DNA of 64,000 nt from a bacterium. Lineage in GTDB: Bacteria > Chloroflexota > Dormibacteria > Dormibacterales > Dormibacteraceae. Made by a program: the position numbers and the translations under genes. The DNA lies in assembly GCA_004299235.1 (NCBI GenBank), contig SCQL01000003.1:1-64000 (forward strand), written 5' to 3'. The notes under the pieces were generated by a model. It was not told the DNA's origin. It searched no databases and saw nothing but the letters and a program-made list of their open reading frames with translations. This document shows, in pieces, positions 15,157 through 23,158 of this stretch; position 1 is the stretch's first letter, and each line of letters opens with the position of its first letter.

Positions 15157-16266
15157 TCACTCGTCCCGCTGAACACCCTTAGACCGGCGACCCCTCGGAG
15201 GACGCGGAGGCGGCGTCTGACGGCTCTTTCCACTCGAAGCTGAGATCGCAACATTGAAAGGCGTCGTTGACGACCCCGTGACGTCACCGAGTGGTGCATC
15301 GAGGACTCGTGGATCCCAGAACACTCCTGAACCTCCTTCTAACCACGGAATCGAAGTTGACGACCGGGGGTGCGATTCAACCGGGGCATCAAGCACGGTC
15401 AAATCGAATGGGGTCACGTGGCCCACAGCGAATGTTGGCGTGGTTGTTGAAACAATTCCCTCTCGGGAAAGCGGCATATCTGCGCTCGGGGTTTCCATCT
15501 CAATTGGCCGAAGACGCTTGCGGCTGACCTTGCGCCCGCGCAGCAACTCACTCCATGATCGATTCAGATAGCGGGTTGTTCGCTTCCACGCATCTTCGGT
15601 GATTGCGGCAGCATGGGCAAAGTCGCGACCAGCGCGTCGTGGCAGCGGACCAGAGGCCTTCCGCCAGTCCCAATAATTGGAGTGCCGGCCGACCCTCGGA
15701 AAGATAGGACCCTCCTCCCAATGCATGAACGGTCCGCTGTGTATGAGTTGGTTCCTGTACTTCTGCAGTTCTGCCAAGTAGGGATGCGAATGAGCCTTAC
15801 GCCACCTGCTCCGATTCACCTGAGCCTTATTCCATGGATCCGCCACGATGGGCCGGCCAGCATTGTCTAGCTGAAGCAACTCGTCGGCCACATCGAGCGC
15901 CGAGCACAGTCGAATGATCGTGTGCACAAAGAGCTGGGACTCCCAGCCACGAGTCGCTGCAGTAGCGCGCATGGCATACGCGGCAGAGAGGTGCCAGATC
16001 ACCGAATAGTTCAACTGAGCGAGATAGATGTCGAAGAAGTCGCGTGGTGGCGTCAGCCCACCGAGTTCGGTGTCCATTTTGAAGTGGACATCGGGCGGAA
16101 TGGCGTCCCGGTTTGTGAGCGGGACTACGAACCAAACCCAGAACCGTTCGTAGCTCGGAAAGTCGTGCTCGATGAAGAGCGGCCAGCACCGCCGTTCTAA
16201 TCGGTCTCCGTCGGTCACCAATCGAATGGAGCGGACCATTGAGGCCAAGATAGCCCCACACCGCAA
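15157..16266 (-). CDS. Island-borne hypothetical protein with HEPN-like RX4H motif (369 aa)
   Basis: I do not recognise a named family. The N-terminal 180 residues are helical and rich in aromatic residues (ERFWVWFVVPLTNRD, YLAQLNYSVIWHLSAAYAMRA). They end with YRNQLIHSGPF, where Arg171-Asn172-x3-His176 fits the RX4-6H motif of HEPN RNase domains found in toxins and defence proteins. The C-terminal 150 residues are low-complexity, rich in Ser, Thr, Pro and Arg, and probably disordered. It is the largest cargo gene of the island, tail-to-tail with the integrase. A defence or toxin role is inference from motif and context only. Confidence 0.7.
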   Translation of the reverse strand: MRCGAILASMVRSIRLVTDGDRLERRCWPLFIEHDFPSYERFWVWFVVPLTNRDAIPPDVHFKMDTELGGLTPPRDFFDIYLAQLNYSVIWHLSAAYAMRATAATRGWESQLFVHTIIRLCSALDVADELLQLDNAGRPIVADPWNKAQVNRSRWRKAHSHPYLAELQKYRNQLIHSGPFMHWEEGPIFPRVGRHSNYWDWRKASGPLPRRAGRDFAHAAAITEDAWKRTTRYLNRSWSELLRGRKVSRKRLRPIEMETPSADMPLSREGIVSTTTPTFAVGHVTPFDLTVLDAPVESHPRSSTSIPWLEGGSGVFWDPRVLDAPLGDVTGSSTTPFNVAISASSGKSRQTPPPRPPRGRRSKGVQRDE

Positions 16267-16681
16267 CCTTGTTTTCGCGCAAGGCTGCGGACCGTCGGAC
16301 GTTTAGGGGACGTTTGGGACGTTTGCAGGCGTCCCAAGATGCGGTTGAAACGTCCTTGTCGCGCTGGTCTCATCGTCGCCGATGAGGCTGATAGGCATGG
16401 TTGGCATCGGGAGCCGCGGGCCGGCGCGTTCCATACGGTGGAGCCGCGCGGCTCGTGCTGCGGCGAGGCAGGCGTCGTTGACTGCACCATGGGGAGCGCG
16501 GGCGCGCACTTACGCGCGCGGCGCGCAGCGTGATCGGGGTCGAGTTTTTGCGCATCCAGCACGCGGCGAGCATCGGGCGGACATCGCGTTGGACCTCGTA
16601 CGTATCCACGGAATGCACGGAATGCGTAACACCGTGCATTCCAGGGCGTTTTGAGGAACCAAGCCCTCCACTCCCAGTGGG
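16267..16681. other. Island regulatory/intergenic region without a confident gene
   Basis: About 415 bases between the divergent HEPN-like gene and the XRE gene. Open frames here overlap on both strands and none has a recognisable domain. The left part holds the GGACGTTT repeat array (16297-16355). A minus-strand frame ending at 16303 could be the remnant of a short protein, but the support is weak. The region probably contains the promoters of both flanking transcripts. Confidence 0.5.
16297..16355. repeat. Array of GGACGTTT repeats (iteron/operator-like)
   Basis: GGACGTTT occurs directly at 16297-16304, 16308-16315 and 16317-16324, and inverted (AAACGTCC) at 16348-16355. The array lies upstream of the HEPN-like gene's 5' end. 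Such clusters are typical binding sites for a small repressor, excisionase or replication initiator; the XRE protein 330 bases away is a candidate ligand. Confidence 0.6.
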
Positions 16682-16687
16682 GTGTAC

Positions 16688-16915
16688 ATGACGTCGCTCG
16701 CCGCCTGGTCGGTTGACGTCGCGGTTCTCGACCGGGCGCGCATTCTGCGCGGGTGGACCCGCCGCGACCTCGGTCGGCGGGCCCGGGTTGACGAAGGCAC
16801 CTTGTGCGACCTTGTCGCTGGCCGCCGCCGTCCGACGTTCGGCACTCTTCGCGCAGTCTGTCTGGCTCTTGGGCTGGCGATGGAGGATGTGATTAGCTTC
16901 CCGGCACATGCATAG
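16688..16915 (+). CDS. XRE-family helix-turn-helix regulator
   Basis: A 75-residue single-domain DNA-binding protein. The Cro/C1-type HTH is clear: ILRGWTRRDLGRRARVDEGTLCDLVAGRRRPTFGTLRAVCLAL, with helices two and three around residues 27-45. It was probably acquired with the island. Likely roles are repression of the divergent cargo or the integrase, or control of excision. A GTG six bases upstream (16682) is an alternative start. Confidence 0.85.
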   Translation: MTSLAAWSVDVAVLDRARILRGWTRRDLGRRARVDEGTLCDLVAGRRRPTFGTLRAVCLALGLAMEDVISFPAHA

Positions 16916-16957
16916 CTTCAGCCATAACCAAGCTGGTCAAGCCGCCGTTTACCCGAG

Positions 16958-18079
16958 ATGAAGGCGTTAGGTTTCCTGGCGGCACTCCTCGTACTCAGCT
17001 CCTGTGGCTCACCTCGCGGTTCATCAGGCGGAGCGAACTCGCCGTTTGCGTCGGGAACCGTCACCGCCTCGTCGGCAAGGCTCGACAGCCCGAGTCCGAG
17101 TGCCGCTCCATCCGTATCCACGTGGCCTAGCTTGCCGGCGGTCGCCCGAGCTCCTTTTCCTGACTGTCGGCTGTCCTACATCAAGCCTGCCTCCATGGGG
17201 TTTGGGGGCCCTCCGTTCTCGGGCGGTTTTATCAGCGGGCAGTTAGGCTCGTGGACTGCAGATGCAGCTGGAGGTCTCAGCACGGCCGGTGACTTGCTGG
17301 TTACTGACCAGGCGCCGACGCTGAAGGGCTCGGCCTTTGGCAGCTCTGATTCAGGAAGTTACGACCTTGCCGCAAAGCGATGGTTGCCGGTGCGGAGGGA
17401 GCAGGTCCGTAACGACGGACTGGCATACGCCTATGCCGAACCATACAAAGCGAGTTCGTCTGACACGTTAAATAGCGCGACGCGGATCCACGTTGTATCA
17501 CTACAGGATGCGAGTGACCGGGTTATCTATTCGGGTCCACCGCGGGCAGTGTTGGCTTATCAGCCCGACGGTATTTACATCACCGCGGTCAGGTACTACA
17601 GCGGCGAGGGTGGCAGAGGCCTGTGGCGACTTGATCCAGTGACCGGTGCCAGCACCGAGATTCCGAACGTGCAAGCCGGATGGATCGAAGCGTTCAGGAA
17701 CGGGATCGCGTGGACGGACGGTGGAACGATCATGCCTCGCCGGCTGTTACGGATGGATCTCACATCGGGGACCCAAGATGCGTGGGCGACGGTCGGCGAC
17801 AACGCGTGGATCTGGTTCATGGGGCTCGATTCACACGGCTATCCACTGGTCACGGAGTTTCCGATTCCGCTGACTTCGGCATCGCCGGTTCTGTACGTCT
17901 ACACGACGGCGACATCCGGGACTCCGATCTCTAACGGCTCGTTCAAACAGCTGACCATCTCCGACAGTCACGGCACATGGCTGGCGGGTGAAGATGGCAT
18001 CTACCTCCTCGACACCAACGACACGCTCGTCAAGGTGTCGGACGTCACCGGTGGCACAGTCGCCGGCGGATGCAATTGA
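16958..18079 (+). CDS. Island-borne secreted lipoprotein, possible beta-propeller
   Basis: The N-terminus MKALGFLAALLVLSSCGS is a lipoprotein signal peptide with lipobox LSSC (Cys about 16). A Ser-rich linker follows, then about 300 residues of beta-strand-type repeats such as GLWRLDPVTGASTEIPN, LLRMDLTSGTQDAWATV and IYLLDTNDTLVKVSDV, typical of propeller blades. I find no enzymatic motif. It would be anchored to the outer face of the membrane. The stop is 70 bases from the right attachment site, so it is the last cargo gene. Function unknown. Confidence 0.75.
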   Translation: MKALGFLAALLVLSSCGSPRGSSGGANSPFASGTVTASSARLDSPSPSAAPSVSTWPSLPAVARAPFPDCRLSYIKPASMGFGGPPFSGGFISGQLGSWTADAAGGLSTAGDLLVTDQAPTLKGSAFGSSDSGSYDLAAKRWLPVRREQVRNDGLAYAYAEPYKASSSDTLNSATRIHVVSLQDASDRVIYSGPPRAVLAYQPDGIYITAVRYYSGEGGRGLWRLDPVTGASTEIPNVQAGWIEAFRNGIAWTDGGTIMPRRLLRMDLTSGTQDAWATVGDNAWIWFMGLDSHGYPLVTEFPIPLTSASPVLYVYTTATSGTPISNGSFKQLTISDSHGTWLAGEDGIYLLDTNDTLVKVSDVTGGTVAGGCN

Positions 18080-18149
18080 GTTAAGAGACTTGCGCTCGAT
18101 TGGCAGACCGGCGCTAAGATCGGGTCGAATACGGTAGGCCTTTGCCTTC

Positions 18150-18204
18150 GGTTTGGGACCAGGAGACCGCGAGTTCGAATCTCGCCCGCCCGACCAACAC
18201 GTTT
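18150..18204 (+). repeat. attR: 55-bp direct repeat (tRNA-Pro 3' half)
   Basis: A second copy of the tRNA-Pro segment from anticodon arm to beyond the CCA. It lacks any 5' half and so is not a functional tRNA. The T loop reads TTCGAAT, probably the pre-insertion host version, against TTCAAAT in the intact gene. Confidence 0.92.
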
Positions 18205-18333
18205 CTGAGGGCATCCCGCGATGGAGTGGACATGACGGTGGTCAATAACGTCGGTCGTATGGCGTGGCTTGAAATTCGTTGACCTTGTTCAGAGCATTAA
18301 CCGGCTCAAGGTCGAGGCGCTTCTACAAGTGCC

Positions 18334-18600
18334 TTAGATCCACGTCTGACCACCTGCTGGCCACCGACCAGAACAACACATTGCTGTCCGCGTCGAGAAA
18401 CACGTAGATCGGGTCCCGCATTCCGAAGCCACTAACTGACTCGAGGTGAACCGTCGACAAGTCTTGAGGGGAATTTGCAGCTCCTTCGCGCTCGGACGTC
18501 GGACCACCAATCGGTCCGGGTACAGCGTCGCGACACTACTTTTCTGGCGAGCGCTGGTCGTTAGATTCGCGCTTCTGGGTACCCAATGCTGGACCTCCAG
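18334..18600 (-). pseudogene. Frame-disrupted remnant of a small protein gene
   Basis: Two minus-strand frames each read as sensible protein over part of this stretch. One gives VATLYPDRLVVRRPSAKELQIPL and the other, after about 18470, DLSTVHLESVSGFGMRDPIYVFLDAD and then NVLFWSVASRWSDVDL before a stop. Joined by a single frameshift they form a plausible beta-rich, PH-like domain of about 70 residues. Neither frame alone has a good start and a coherent full sequence. It lies just outside the island's right end, in the low-GC zone. A sequencing error is the other explanation. I see no other gene in 18205-18652. Confidence 0.45.
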
Positions 18601-18652
18601 TTGGCTCCCCGACCACTGCGTTTCTGAACGCTCGAAGGCTGCCACCGACTGG

Positions 18653-19798
18653 TCATGAGGGAGTCACTGCGGGCTGCGGGACGTTGGCTCGGGTCCAATG
18701 AAGGCCGCCGTCGCTGGTCAAGGCCAATCCGTAGCCGCCCACAACGGTCAACTCCGCCCATGCATGCCTCGAGTCGAGAACGTGAGGGACGAACTGCCAA
18801 TCCGGCAAGGCTTTCGTGACCTGGCTCCATGTTTGGCCGGCATCCGACGATTTGGAAAGGACGGAGCCCTTGATGGCCCACCAGTGAGACGCATCCTGAT
18901 GCCCGACCTCGCCCGGCGGGGCCGGCACGTACCTCCACGTGTTGCCGGTATCAAATGACGTGAAGAGGTCGCCCTTGGTCGCTGCGACCGCGCCCATCTG
19001 GGGAAGTAATTGGACCGTGGTCCCGCCACCGCCGGTGTCCCAGGTTCTTCCTGGCGGTGGCGGCAGATCACGTCGCTGCCAGGTATGACCCGCATCCGCG
19101 GACACGTAAACGTGGGGAGGGCCTGGACCCAGGCTGCCCATCCAGGCTTCAGTCGGGCCGCGGAACGCCAGGTAGTAAGCGTCGCCCGGCGGGTCGGGGA
19201 GTCGTTGCCAGGCAGCGCCGCCATCGCCGGATGCGTACAACTTGAAAAGCTGACCTGGGGCGTTGGCCTGGGCAAGCGCCCAGCCGTAGCCGGCATCGTC
19301 GAACACGACCACAACGCTCTGAGGCGCCGGCAGCACAACAGCCTGCCACTCCTCGCCACCATCATTCGTCGTGTAGACCTGCTCGCCTGTGAACGCCAGG
19401 TCCAGCGCCATGTAGCCGTGCTTCCTATCGAGGAACTGGACAGTGATCGGGATGAACCCAGGGCTGCTGCTTTGGCCGGCGAGCTGTAGCTGCCAATGCT
19501 TTGCGCCGTCAAGGGTCCTGAAAACGAGAAACCGGCCCACCGAACTTGGCGGAGTGAAAGGGTTCATGACTGCCCATCCCACCGACGGGGTCACGAACTC
19601 GTATCTGACCGGGTTGAGGCCGGCCGCCAGGGGATTGGTGTTGGGCACTCCCACCGTCGTCAGGGTGTTGCTCGAGCGAAGGTAAGCGAAGCTGGCCGCA
19701 CCGATCACGAGGAGCACCAGTGCCCCTACGCCAACCGCGCGGCGGCCGCGTCGAGATAGTCGTTCGGTCGGCGTGGAGTCAAGCGGCAGCTGGTTCAT
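18653..19798 (-). CDS. Membrane-anchored Asp-box beta-propeller (BNR/sialidase-like repeat) protein
   Basis: The N-terminus is a short cytoplasmic basic tail and one membrane helix (VGVGALVLLVIGAASFAYL). The rest is extracytoplasmic, with seven Asp-box repeats of the S/T-x-D-x-G-x-x-W type: TLDGAKHW, TNDGGEEW, SGDGGAAW, SADAGHTW, SFDTGNTW, SSDAGQTW and TSDGGLHW. This number fits a closed propeller as in YCF48/BNR-repeat proteins. No sialidase catalytic set is evident, so binding or scaffolding is more likely than hydrolysis. The open frame extends further upstream across the start of the GH2 gene; I place the start at the ATG at 19798 (19813 possible). Confidence 0.8.
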   Translation of the reverse strand: MNQLPLDSTPTERLSRRGRRAVGVGALVLLVIGAASFAYLRSSNTLTTVGVPNTNPLAAGLNPVRYEFVTPSVGWAVMNPFTPPSSVGRFLVFRTLDGAKHWQLQLAGQSSSPGFIPITVQFLDRKHGYMALDLAFTGEQVYTTNDGGEEWQAVVLPAPQSVVVVFDDAGYGWALAQANAPGQLFKLYASGDGGAAWQRLPDPPGDAYYLAFRGPTEAWMGSLGPGPPHVYVSADAGHTWQRRDLPPPPGRTWDTGGGGTTVQLLPQMGAVAATKGDLFTSFDTGNTWRYVPAPPGEVGHQDASHWWAIKGSVLSKSSDAGQTWSQVTKALPDWQFVPHVLDSRHAWAELTVVGGYGLALTSDGGLHWTRANVPQPAVTPS

Positions 19799-19874
19799 TC
19801 GCACGTAGTACATCACCGGGAGCGCGTGGTTCCCTGCGGATTCCCTCACCACGGCCCCGATCGGAGATGACCGG

Positions 19875-19880
19875 TACGAT
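19875..19880 (+). promoter_or_regulatory. -10 element TACGAT before the GH2 gene
   Basis: TACGAT ends 6 bases before a GTG (19887) in frame with the glycoside hydrolase. This supports leaderless initiation at that GTG rather than at the ATG at 19911. Confidence 0.4.
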
Positions 19881-19886
19881 CGATTC

Positions 19887-22070
19887 GTGCTGGGCTGCGC
19901 CTGGACCGCGATGCCCACCCGAGCCGGATGGCTGGTCCTCGGCAGCCTGTTGGTTGCCTCTTCGATCGGCGCCTGCGGTTTTGCCACCGCGCCCGGCCGG
20001 GCCGACCTGCCGGCGACGCTGTCCCTGCGGGACGTATCTGGCGGAGTCGTCGCCTTCCAGTCCGGCTTGCCGGTGCCGACGTTCGACCCGCAGCCACGCT
20101 TTCGCCAGAACCTCGACGGCGCCTGGAAGTTCGAGCCACAGGCGCTTGACTCGGACCTCAGCCTCGACGATCGCGACCGCACGCTCAAACCCATCACCCG
20201 GGAGCTGGGCATGCGGGCCGGCCTCACTTTCAACGACGCGAGCTGGTCTTCTCTGGCCGTGCCCGGCACCTTCGACCCGCCACCGGTGCGCAGCGTCACA
20301 GGCGGCTATTACCGGCGCGTTTTCCTGGCCGTCGCCGGCTGGGCGGGCTCGTACGCGACGCTGAAGTTTGGAGCTGTCCGCTACGTCGCAGACGTCTGGT
20401 TGAACGGCACGTACCTCGGCTACCACGAAGGTGGCGATACGCCGTTCGCGCTCGATGCCACCAAGGCGCTTTTGCCCGGGACTCTAAACACGCTGCTGGT
20501 GCGTGTCGACAACCCGGCGTGGGGAACACGCAACGACATCGTCCCCTGGGGCCTTGCCGACTGGTGGAACTATGGCGGCATCGTGGGCGACGTGTGGCTC
20601 GAGGCGACCCCGGCCCTGAGTGCCGTCCGCGCCGATGTCGTGCCGCACCTCGATGGCGCCGATGTCTCGGTCGTCGTGGAGCATCGGGGGAGTGTCGCCG
20701 CGAATGCCGCCATCGACGTGGCGCTCTTTCCCGCCCAGGTCACCGCCTCCAACCTGGCCGATCCCGATCCGTTGAGCCTCATCCCACGCGACGCGACGCC
20801 GCTGCTCGAGCGGCACATCGACATCGGAAACCTGGGCGAGGACGCGGTGGTTCGAATCGAGGCGCCATTCGCGATTCGGGGCCGCGACCTGTGGAGTCCC
20901 AGCACGCCCTCTCTTTATGTGCTCGGCGTGGCGGTCGATGACGGTGGCACGCCCGTCGACCACCTGTACACGAGCTTTGGCCTTCGCCAGGTCAAAGTCG
21001 ATTCGCACGCGCCGCGCGTGCTCCTCAACGGCGACCCGATCGCGTTCAATGGGGTGGCGTTGCACGAGGAACGCGAGCAGCCCGCCCATGCCGGCCGGCC
21101 CGCGGGCGGCCAGCTCGACGCCGCGGCGGAGATCGAGGCCATGCTCAAGCGCGTGCTGCGGGTCCACGCGGACTTCGCCAGGATCGACCACCATCCGCCC
21201 AACCAGCTGTTCCCGGTGCTCGCCGATCGCCTCGGCGTCGCGCTCTGGGAGGAGATCCCGCTCTACCACTACACGCCCGAGACCTTCTCGATCGCGATGG
21301 ATCGCGGCCTGGCTCAGCAAATGCTCGTGGAGATGGACCTGCGCGACTTCAATCGCCCCTCGGTGCTCTTCCATGGATTCGCCAACGAGTCGACCGGTGG
21401 CGCGGAGCGGAAGGCGGCGCTGGACACGTTGAACGCGCTCGATCGCCGCATCGACGGCACCCGCCTGACCGGCCAGGCGGCCTACGGCACGGATCCGGCG
21501 GATCCGACCAGCGCGGGTCTCGACGTCGCCGGCTACACCTTCTACTACGGCGTGCTCTACGGCGGCCGCCTGTCAGCGCCTGACATCCAGACGGCTCTGA
21601 TGCGGGCGCACAATGCCTATCCGGACAAGCCGCTCATGATCCTGGAATTCGGGCACTGGGCAGACGACCCGGCTGACGAGACGCGACAGCTGAGGGTCTT
21701 CAACGTCACGTACTCGCAGCTGTCGGCGCAATTCGACGTGCATCCGCGCGGATTCATCGCCGCGGCCACCTGGTGGTCGCTTGACGACTATTGGACGCAG
21801 CGGCCCGGGATCGAAGTCGAAACCTTCGGCCTCTTCCGGCCGGACGGCTCGCTGCGGCCGGCCGGAGCCGCCGCGGCGCGCGCCTACGCGATCACCGGGC
21901 CGCCCGCACCCGTGGTCGGCGGGCAGTCGAGCGGGATCGCCGTCGCCATCCAGCCCAGCGAGCGGCACGGCAGGCTGCTGGGTTATATCGCCGCCGGCGT
22001 CGCGCTGCCCGCGCTTTTTCTGCTCGCCGTCATCGTCGTGCTCTCGTGGCGGCCGCGCTCGGCATGTTGA
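19887..22070 (+). CDS. Family 2 glycoside hydrolase, lipoprotein with C-terminal membrane anchor
   Basis: A beta-galactosidase/glucuronidase/mannosidase-type enzyme of 727 residues. An N-terminal export signal ends in lipobox SIGAC. The sugar-binding jelly-roll domain (about 60-240) contains YYRRVFLAV and ADVWLNGTYLGYHEGGDTPF. An immunoglobulin-like domain follows, then the TIM barrel. The acid/base Glu is in FHGFANEST and the nucleophile Glu in MILEFGHW. A final helix (RLLGYIAAGVALPALFLLAVIVVL) anchors the C-terminus. The specific sugar is not predictable. The GTG start is preferred because of the TACGAT hexamer. The stop overlaps the next gene. Confidence 0.9.
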   Translation: MLGCAWTAMPTRAGWLVLGSLLVASSIGACGFATAPGRADLPATLSLRDVSGGVVAFQSGLPVPTFDPQPRFRQNLDGAWKFEPQALDSDLSLDDRDRTLKPITRELGMRAGLTFNDASWSSLAVPGTFDPPPVRSVTGGYYRRVFLAVAGWAGSYATLKFGAVRYVADVWLNGTYLGYHEGGDTPFALDATKALLPGTLNTLLVRVDNPAWGTRNDIVPWGLADWWNYGGIVGDVWLEATPALSAVRADVVPHLDGADVSVVVEHRGSVAANAAIDVALFPAQVTASNLADPDPLSLIPRDATPLLERHIDIGNLGEDAVVRIEAPFAIRGRDLWSPSTPSLYVLGVAVDDGGTPVDHLYTSFGLRQVKVDSHAPRVLLNGDPIAFNGVALHEEREQPAHAGRPAGGQLDAAAEIEAMLKRVLRVHADFARIDHHPPNQLFPVLADRLGVALWEEIPLYHYTPETFSIAMDRGLAQQMLVEMDLRDFNRPSVLFHGFANESTGGAERKAALDTLNALDRRIDGTRLTGQAAYGTDPADPTSAGLDVAGYTFYYGVLYGGRLSAPDIQTALMRAHNAYPDKPLMILEFGHWADDPADETRQLRVFNVTYSQLSAQFDVHPRGFIAAATWWSLDDYWTQRPGIEVETFGLFRPDGSLRPAGAAAARAYAITGPPAPVVGGQSSGIAVAIQPSERHGRLLGYIAAGVALPALFLLAVIVVLSWRPRSAC

Positions 22071-22498
22071 CGGGCCGTGTGGCGCGGCTCTCCTTGCGGG
22101 GAGCGATCTCTGCCGGTGGCGTGGCCGGGCTGGTCGCCGGCATGTTCCTGGGCGGCTTACTCGGCGCGCTGATCAGCTGGTTTGCGGGCGCCGTGGTCGA
22201 CTGGCAGCGGCAGCTGGGATTCAGCCTTGGGGTCACCCAGCAGCTCCTTCCATTCGGGGACCAGGCCAGCTCGCTGGAGACCGTCGCCGACCTCTGGTAC
22301 GTCGCCGTGCCGGCCTCCGCGCTCCTCCTCGGGCTCCTCGGGGCCCTGGTCGGCGCCCTGGCCGGCGGCCTCTGGGCGGCGCTGGTCAACCGGGGATTCG
22401 TACGCCTGGAGGTGGGCGTCACTCCCACCTCCTCGGCGGCCGTCCACGAGCTCCCCGAGCGCCCGGCGGCTCCGCGACGCAAGGCCGCCGGGCGCTAG
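22064..22498 (+). CDS. Hypothetical integral membrane protein (144 aa)
   Basis: I do not recognise the family. There are two long Gly/Ala/Leu-rich hydrophobic segments (about 12-45 and 75-105), separated by a hydrophilic loop (DWQRQLGFSLGVTQQLLPFGDQ), and a basic C-terminal tail. The ATG overlaps the stop of the glycoside hydrolase by 7 bases, so the two are coupled. A link to glycan hydrolysis or to cell-surface organisation is only contextual. Confidence 0.65.
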   Translation: MLTGRVARLSLRGAISAGGVAGLVAGMFLGGLLGALISWFAGAVVDWQRQLGFSLGVTQQLLPFGDQASSLETVADLWYVAVPASALLLGLLGALVGALAGGLWAALVNRGFVRLEVGVTPTSSAAVHELPERPAAPRRKAAGR

Positions 22499-22606
22499 GG
22501 TCGGCCCGGCAGCAAGCCCCCAGGCGGGCACCCTTGCGGTGATCACGGTCGCTTTGGAGCGGCGCGCGGGCGTGAGTCCTAAACTGCAGACGCTGGTGGT
22601 GAGGAA

Positions 22607-23158
22607 TTGAGCGCGGCCGACCTCGTCTTCGGCGTGTGCCTGCTGCTCGGCGGCGGCCTCCTGCTGCTGACCCTCATCGTCGACGACATCTTCGGCGGCC
22701 TGCTCGGCGCCATCCACCTGGGCTTTGACGTCGCGGGCGTGTCGCCGACCCCGATGCTGCTCGGCTTCGTCGCCATGTTCGGCGTCGGCGGCCTTTTCGG
22801 CCTGCACAGCATCGACGCCGGTCCTGGCGTCGCGACGCTGACCGGCGTGGTCGCGGGAGCGCTCGGGTCGGGTGTGGTGTTCGCCGCGTTCAAGGTGCTG
22901 CGCCAGTCGGAGTCGACCGAAACCTTCAGCCTGCAGGACATGGTCGGATCGACCGGCCGGGTGTCCGTGGCGATCCCCGCCAACCACTTTGGCACCGTTC
23001 TGATCAGCTTCGCCGGCGCGACGCACAACCTGACCGCCACCGCCGATGCCGAGATCCCGGCCGGCCGGGCGGTCAGGGTCGTTTCCGTCGCCGGCGGCAA
23101 TCTCGTGGTTTCTCCCACCCCGGCAGCCAGCAATGAAGGAGCACGGTCGGATGCCTGA
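22607..23158 (+). CDS. NfeD-like membrane protein
   Basis: A 183-residue protein with three hydrophobic segments (about 5-25, 48-65, 75-97) and a C-terminal soluble OB-fold domain (DMVGSTGRVSVAIPANHFGTVLISFAG through AVRVVSVAGGNLVVSP), the NfeD layout without a protease domain. NfeD and flotillin genes are commonly adjacent and are thought to act together in membrane microdomains. It starts at a TTG behind GGTGAGGAA. The last 8 bases overlap the flotillin gene. Confidence 0.88.
   Translation: MSAADLVFGVCLLLGGGLLLLTLIVDDIFGGLLGAIHLGFDVAGVSPTPMLLGFVAMFGVGGLFGLHSIDAGPGVATLTGVVAGALGSGVVFAAFKVLRQSESTETFSLQDMVGSTGRVSVAIPANHFGTVLISFAGATHNLTATADAEIPAGRAVRVVSVAGGNLVVSPTPAASNEGARSDA

Larger units (their letters stand above)
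13928..18204. mobile_element. 4.2 kb genomic island integrated in tRNA-Pro
   Basis: Bounded by 55-bp direct repeats of the tRNA-Pro 3' half, with a tyrosine recombinase at the left end next to the tRNA. Cargo: a large protein with a HEPN-like motif (minus strand), an XRE-type regulator, a cluster of GGACGTTT repeats and a lipoprotein. The interior is visibly less GC-rich than the flanks. There are no replication, conjugation or structural phage genes, so it resembles a minimal integrative element that relies on others for transfer. An excisionase was not identified; the XRE protein could serve as regulator or directionality factor. Confidence 0.88.

Noticed and set aside
16215-16845. Several overlapping short open frames in the island's regulatory region
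   Set aside because: They conflict with each other on both strands and contain no recognisable domain; one may be a remnant but none is supported.
18150-18204. Second tRNA-Pro gene
   Set aside because: It has only the anticodon-arm-to-CCA half and no 5' acceptor or D arm; it is an attachment-site copy.
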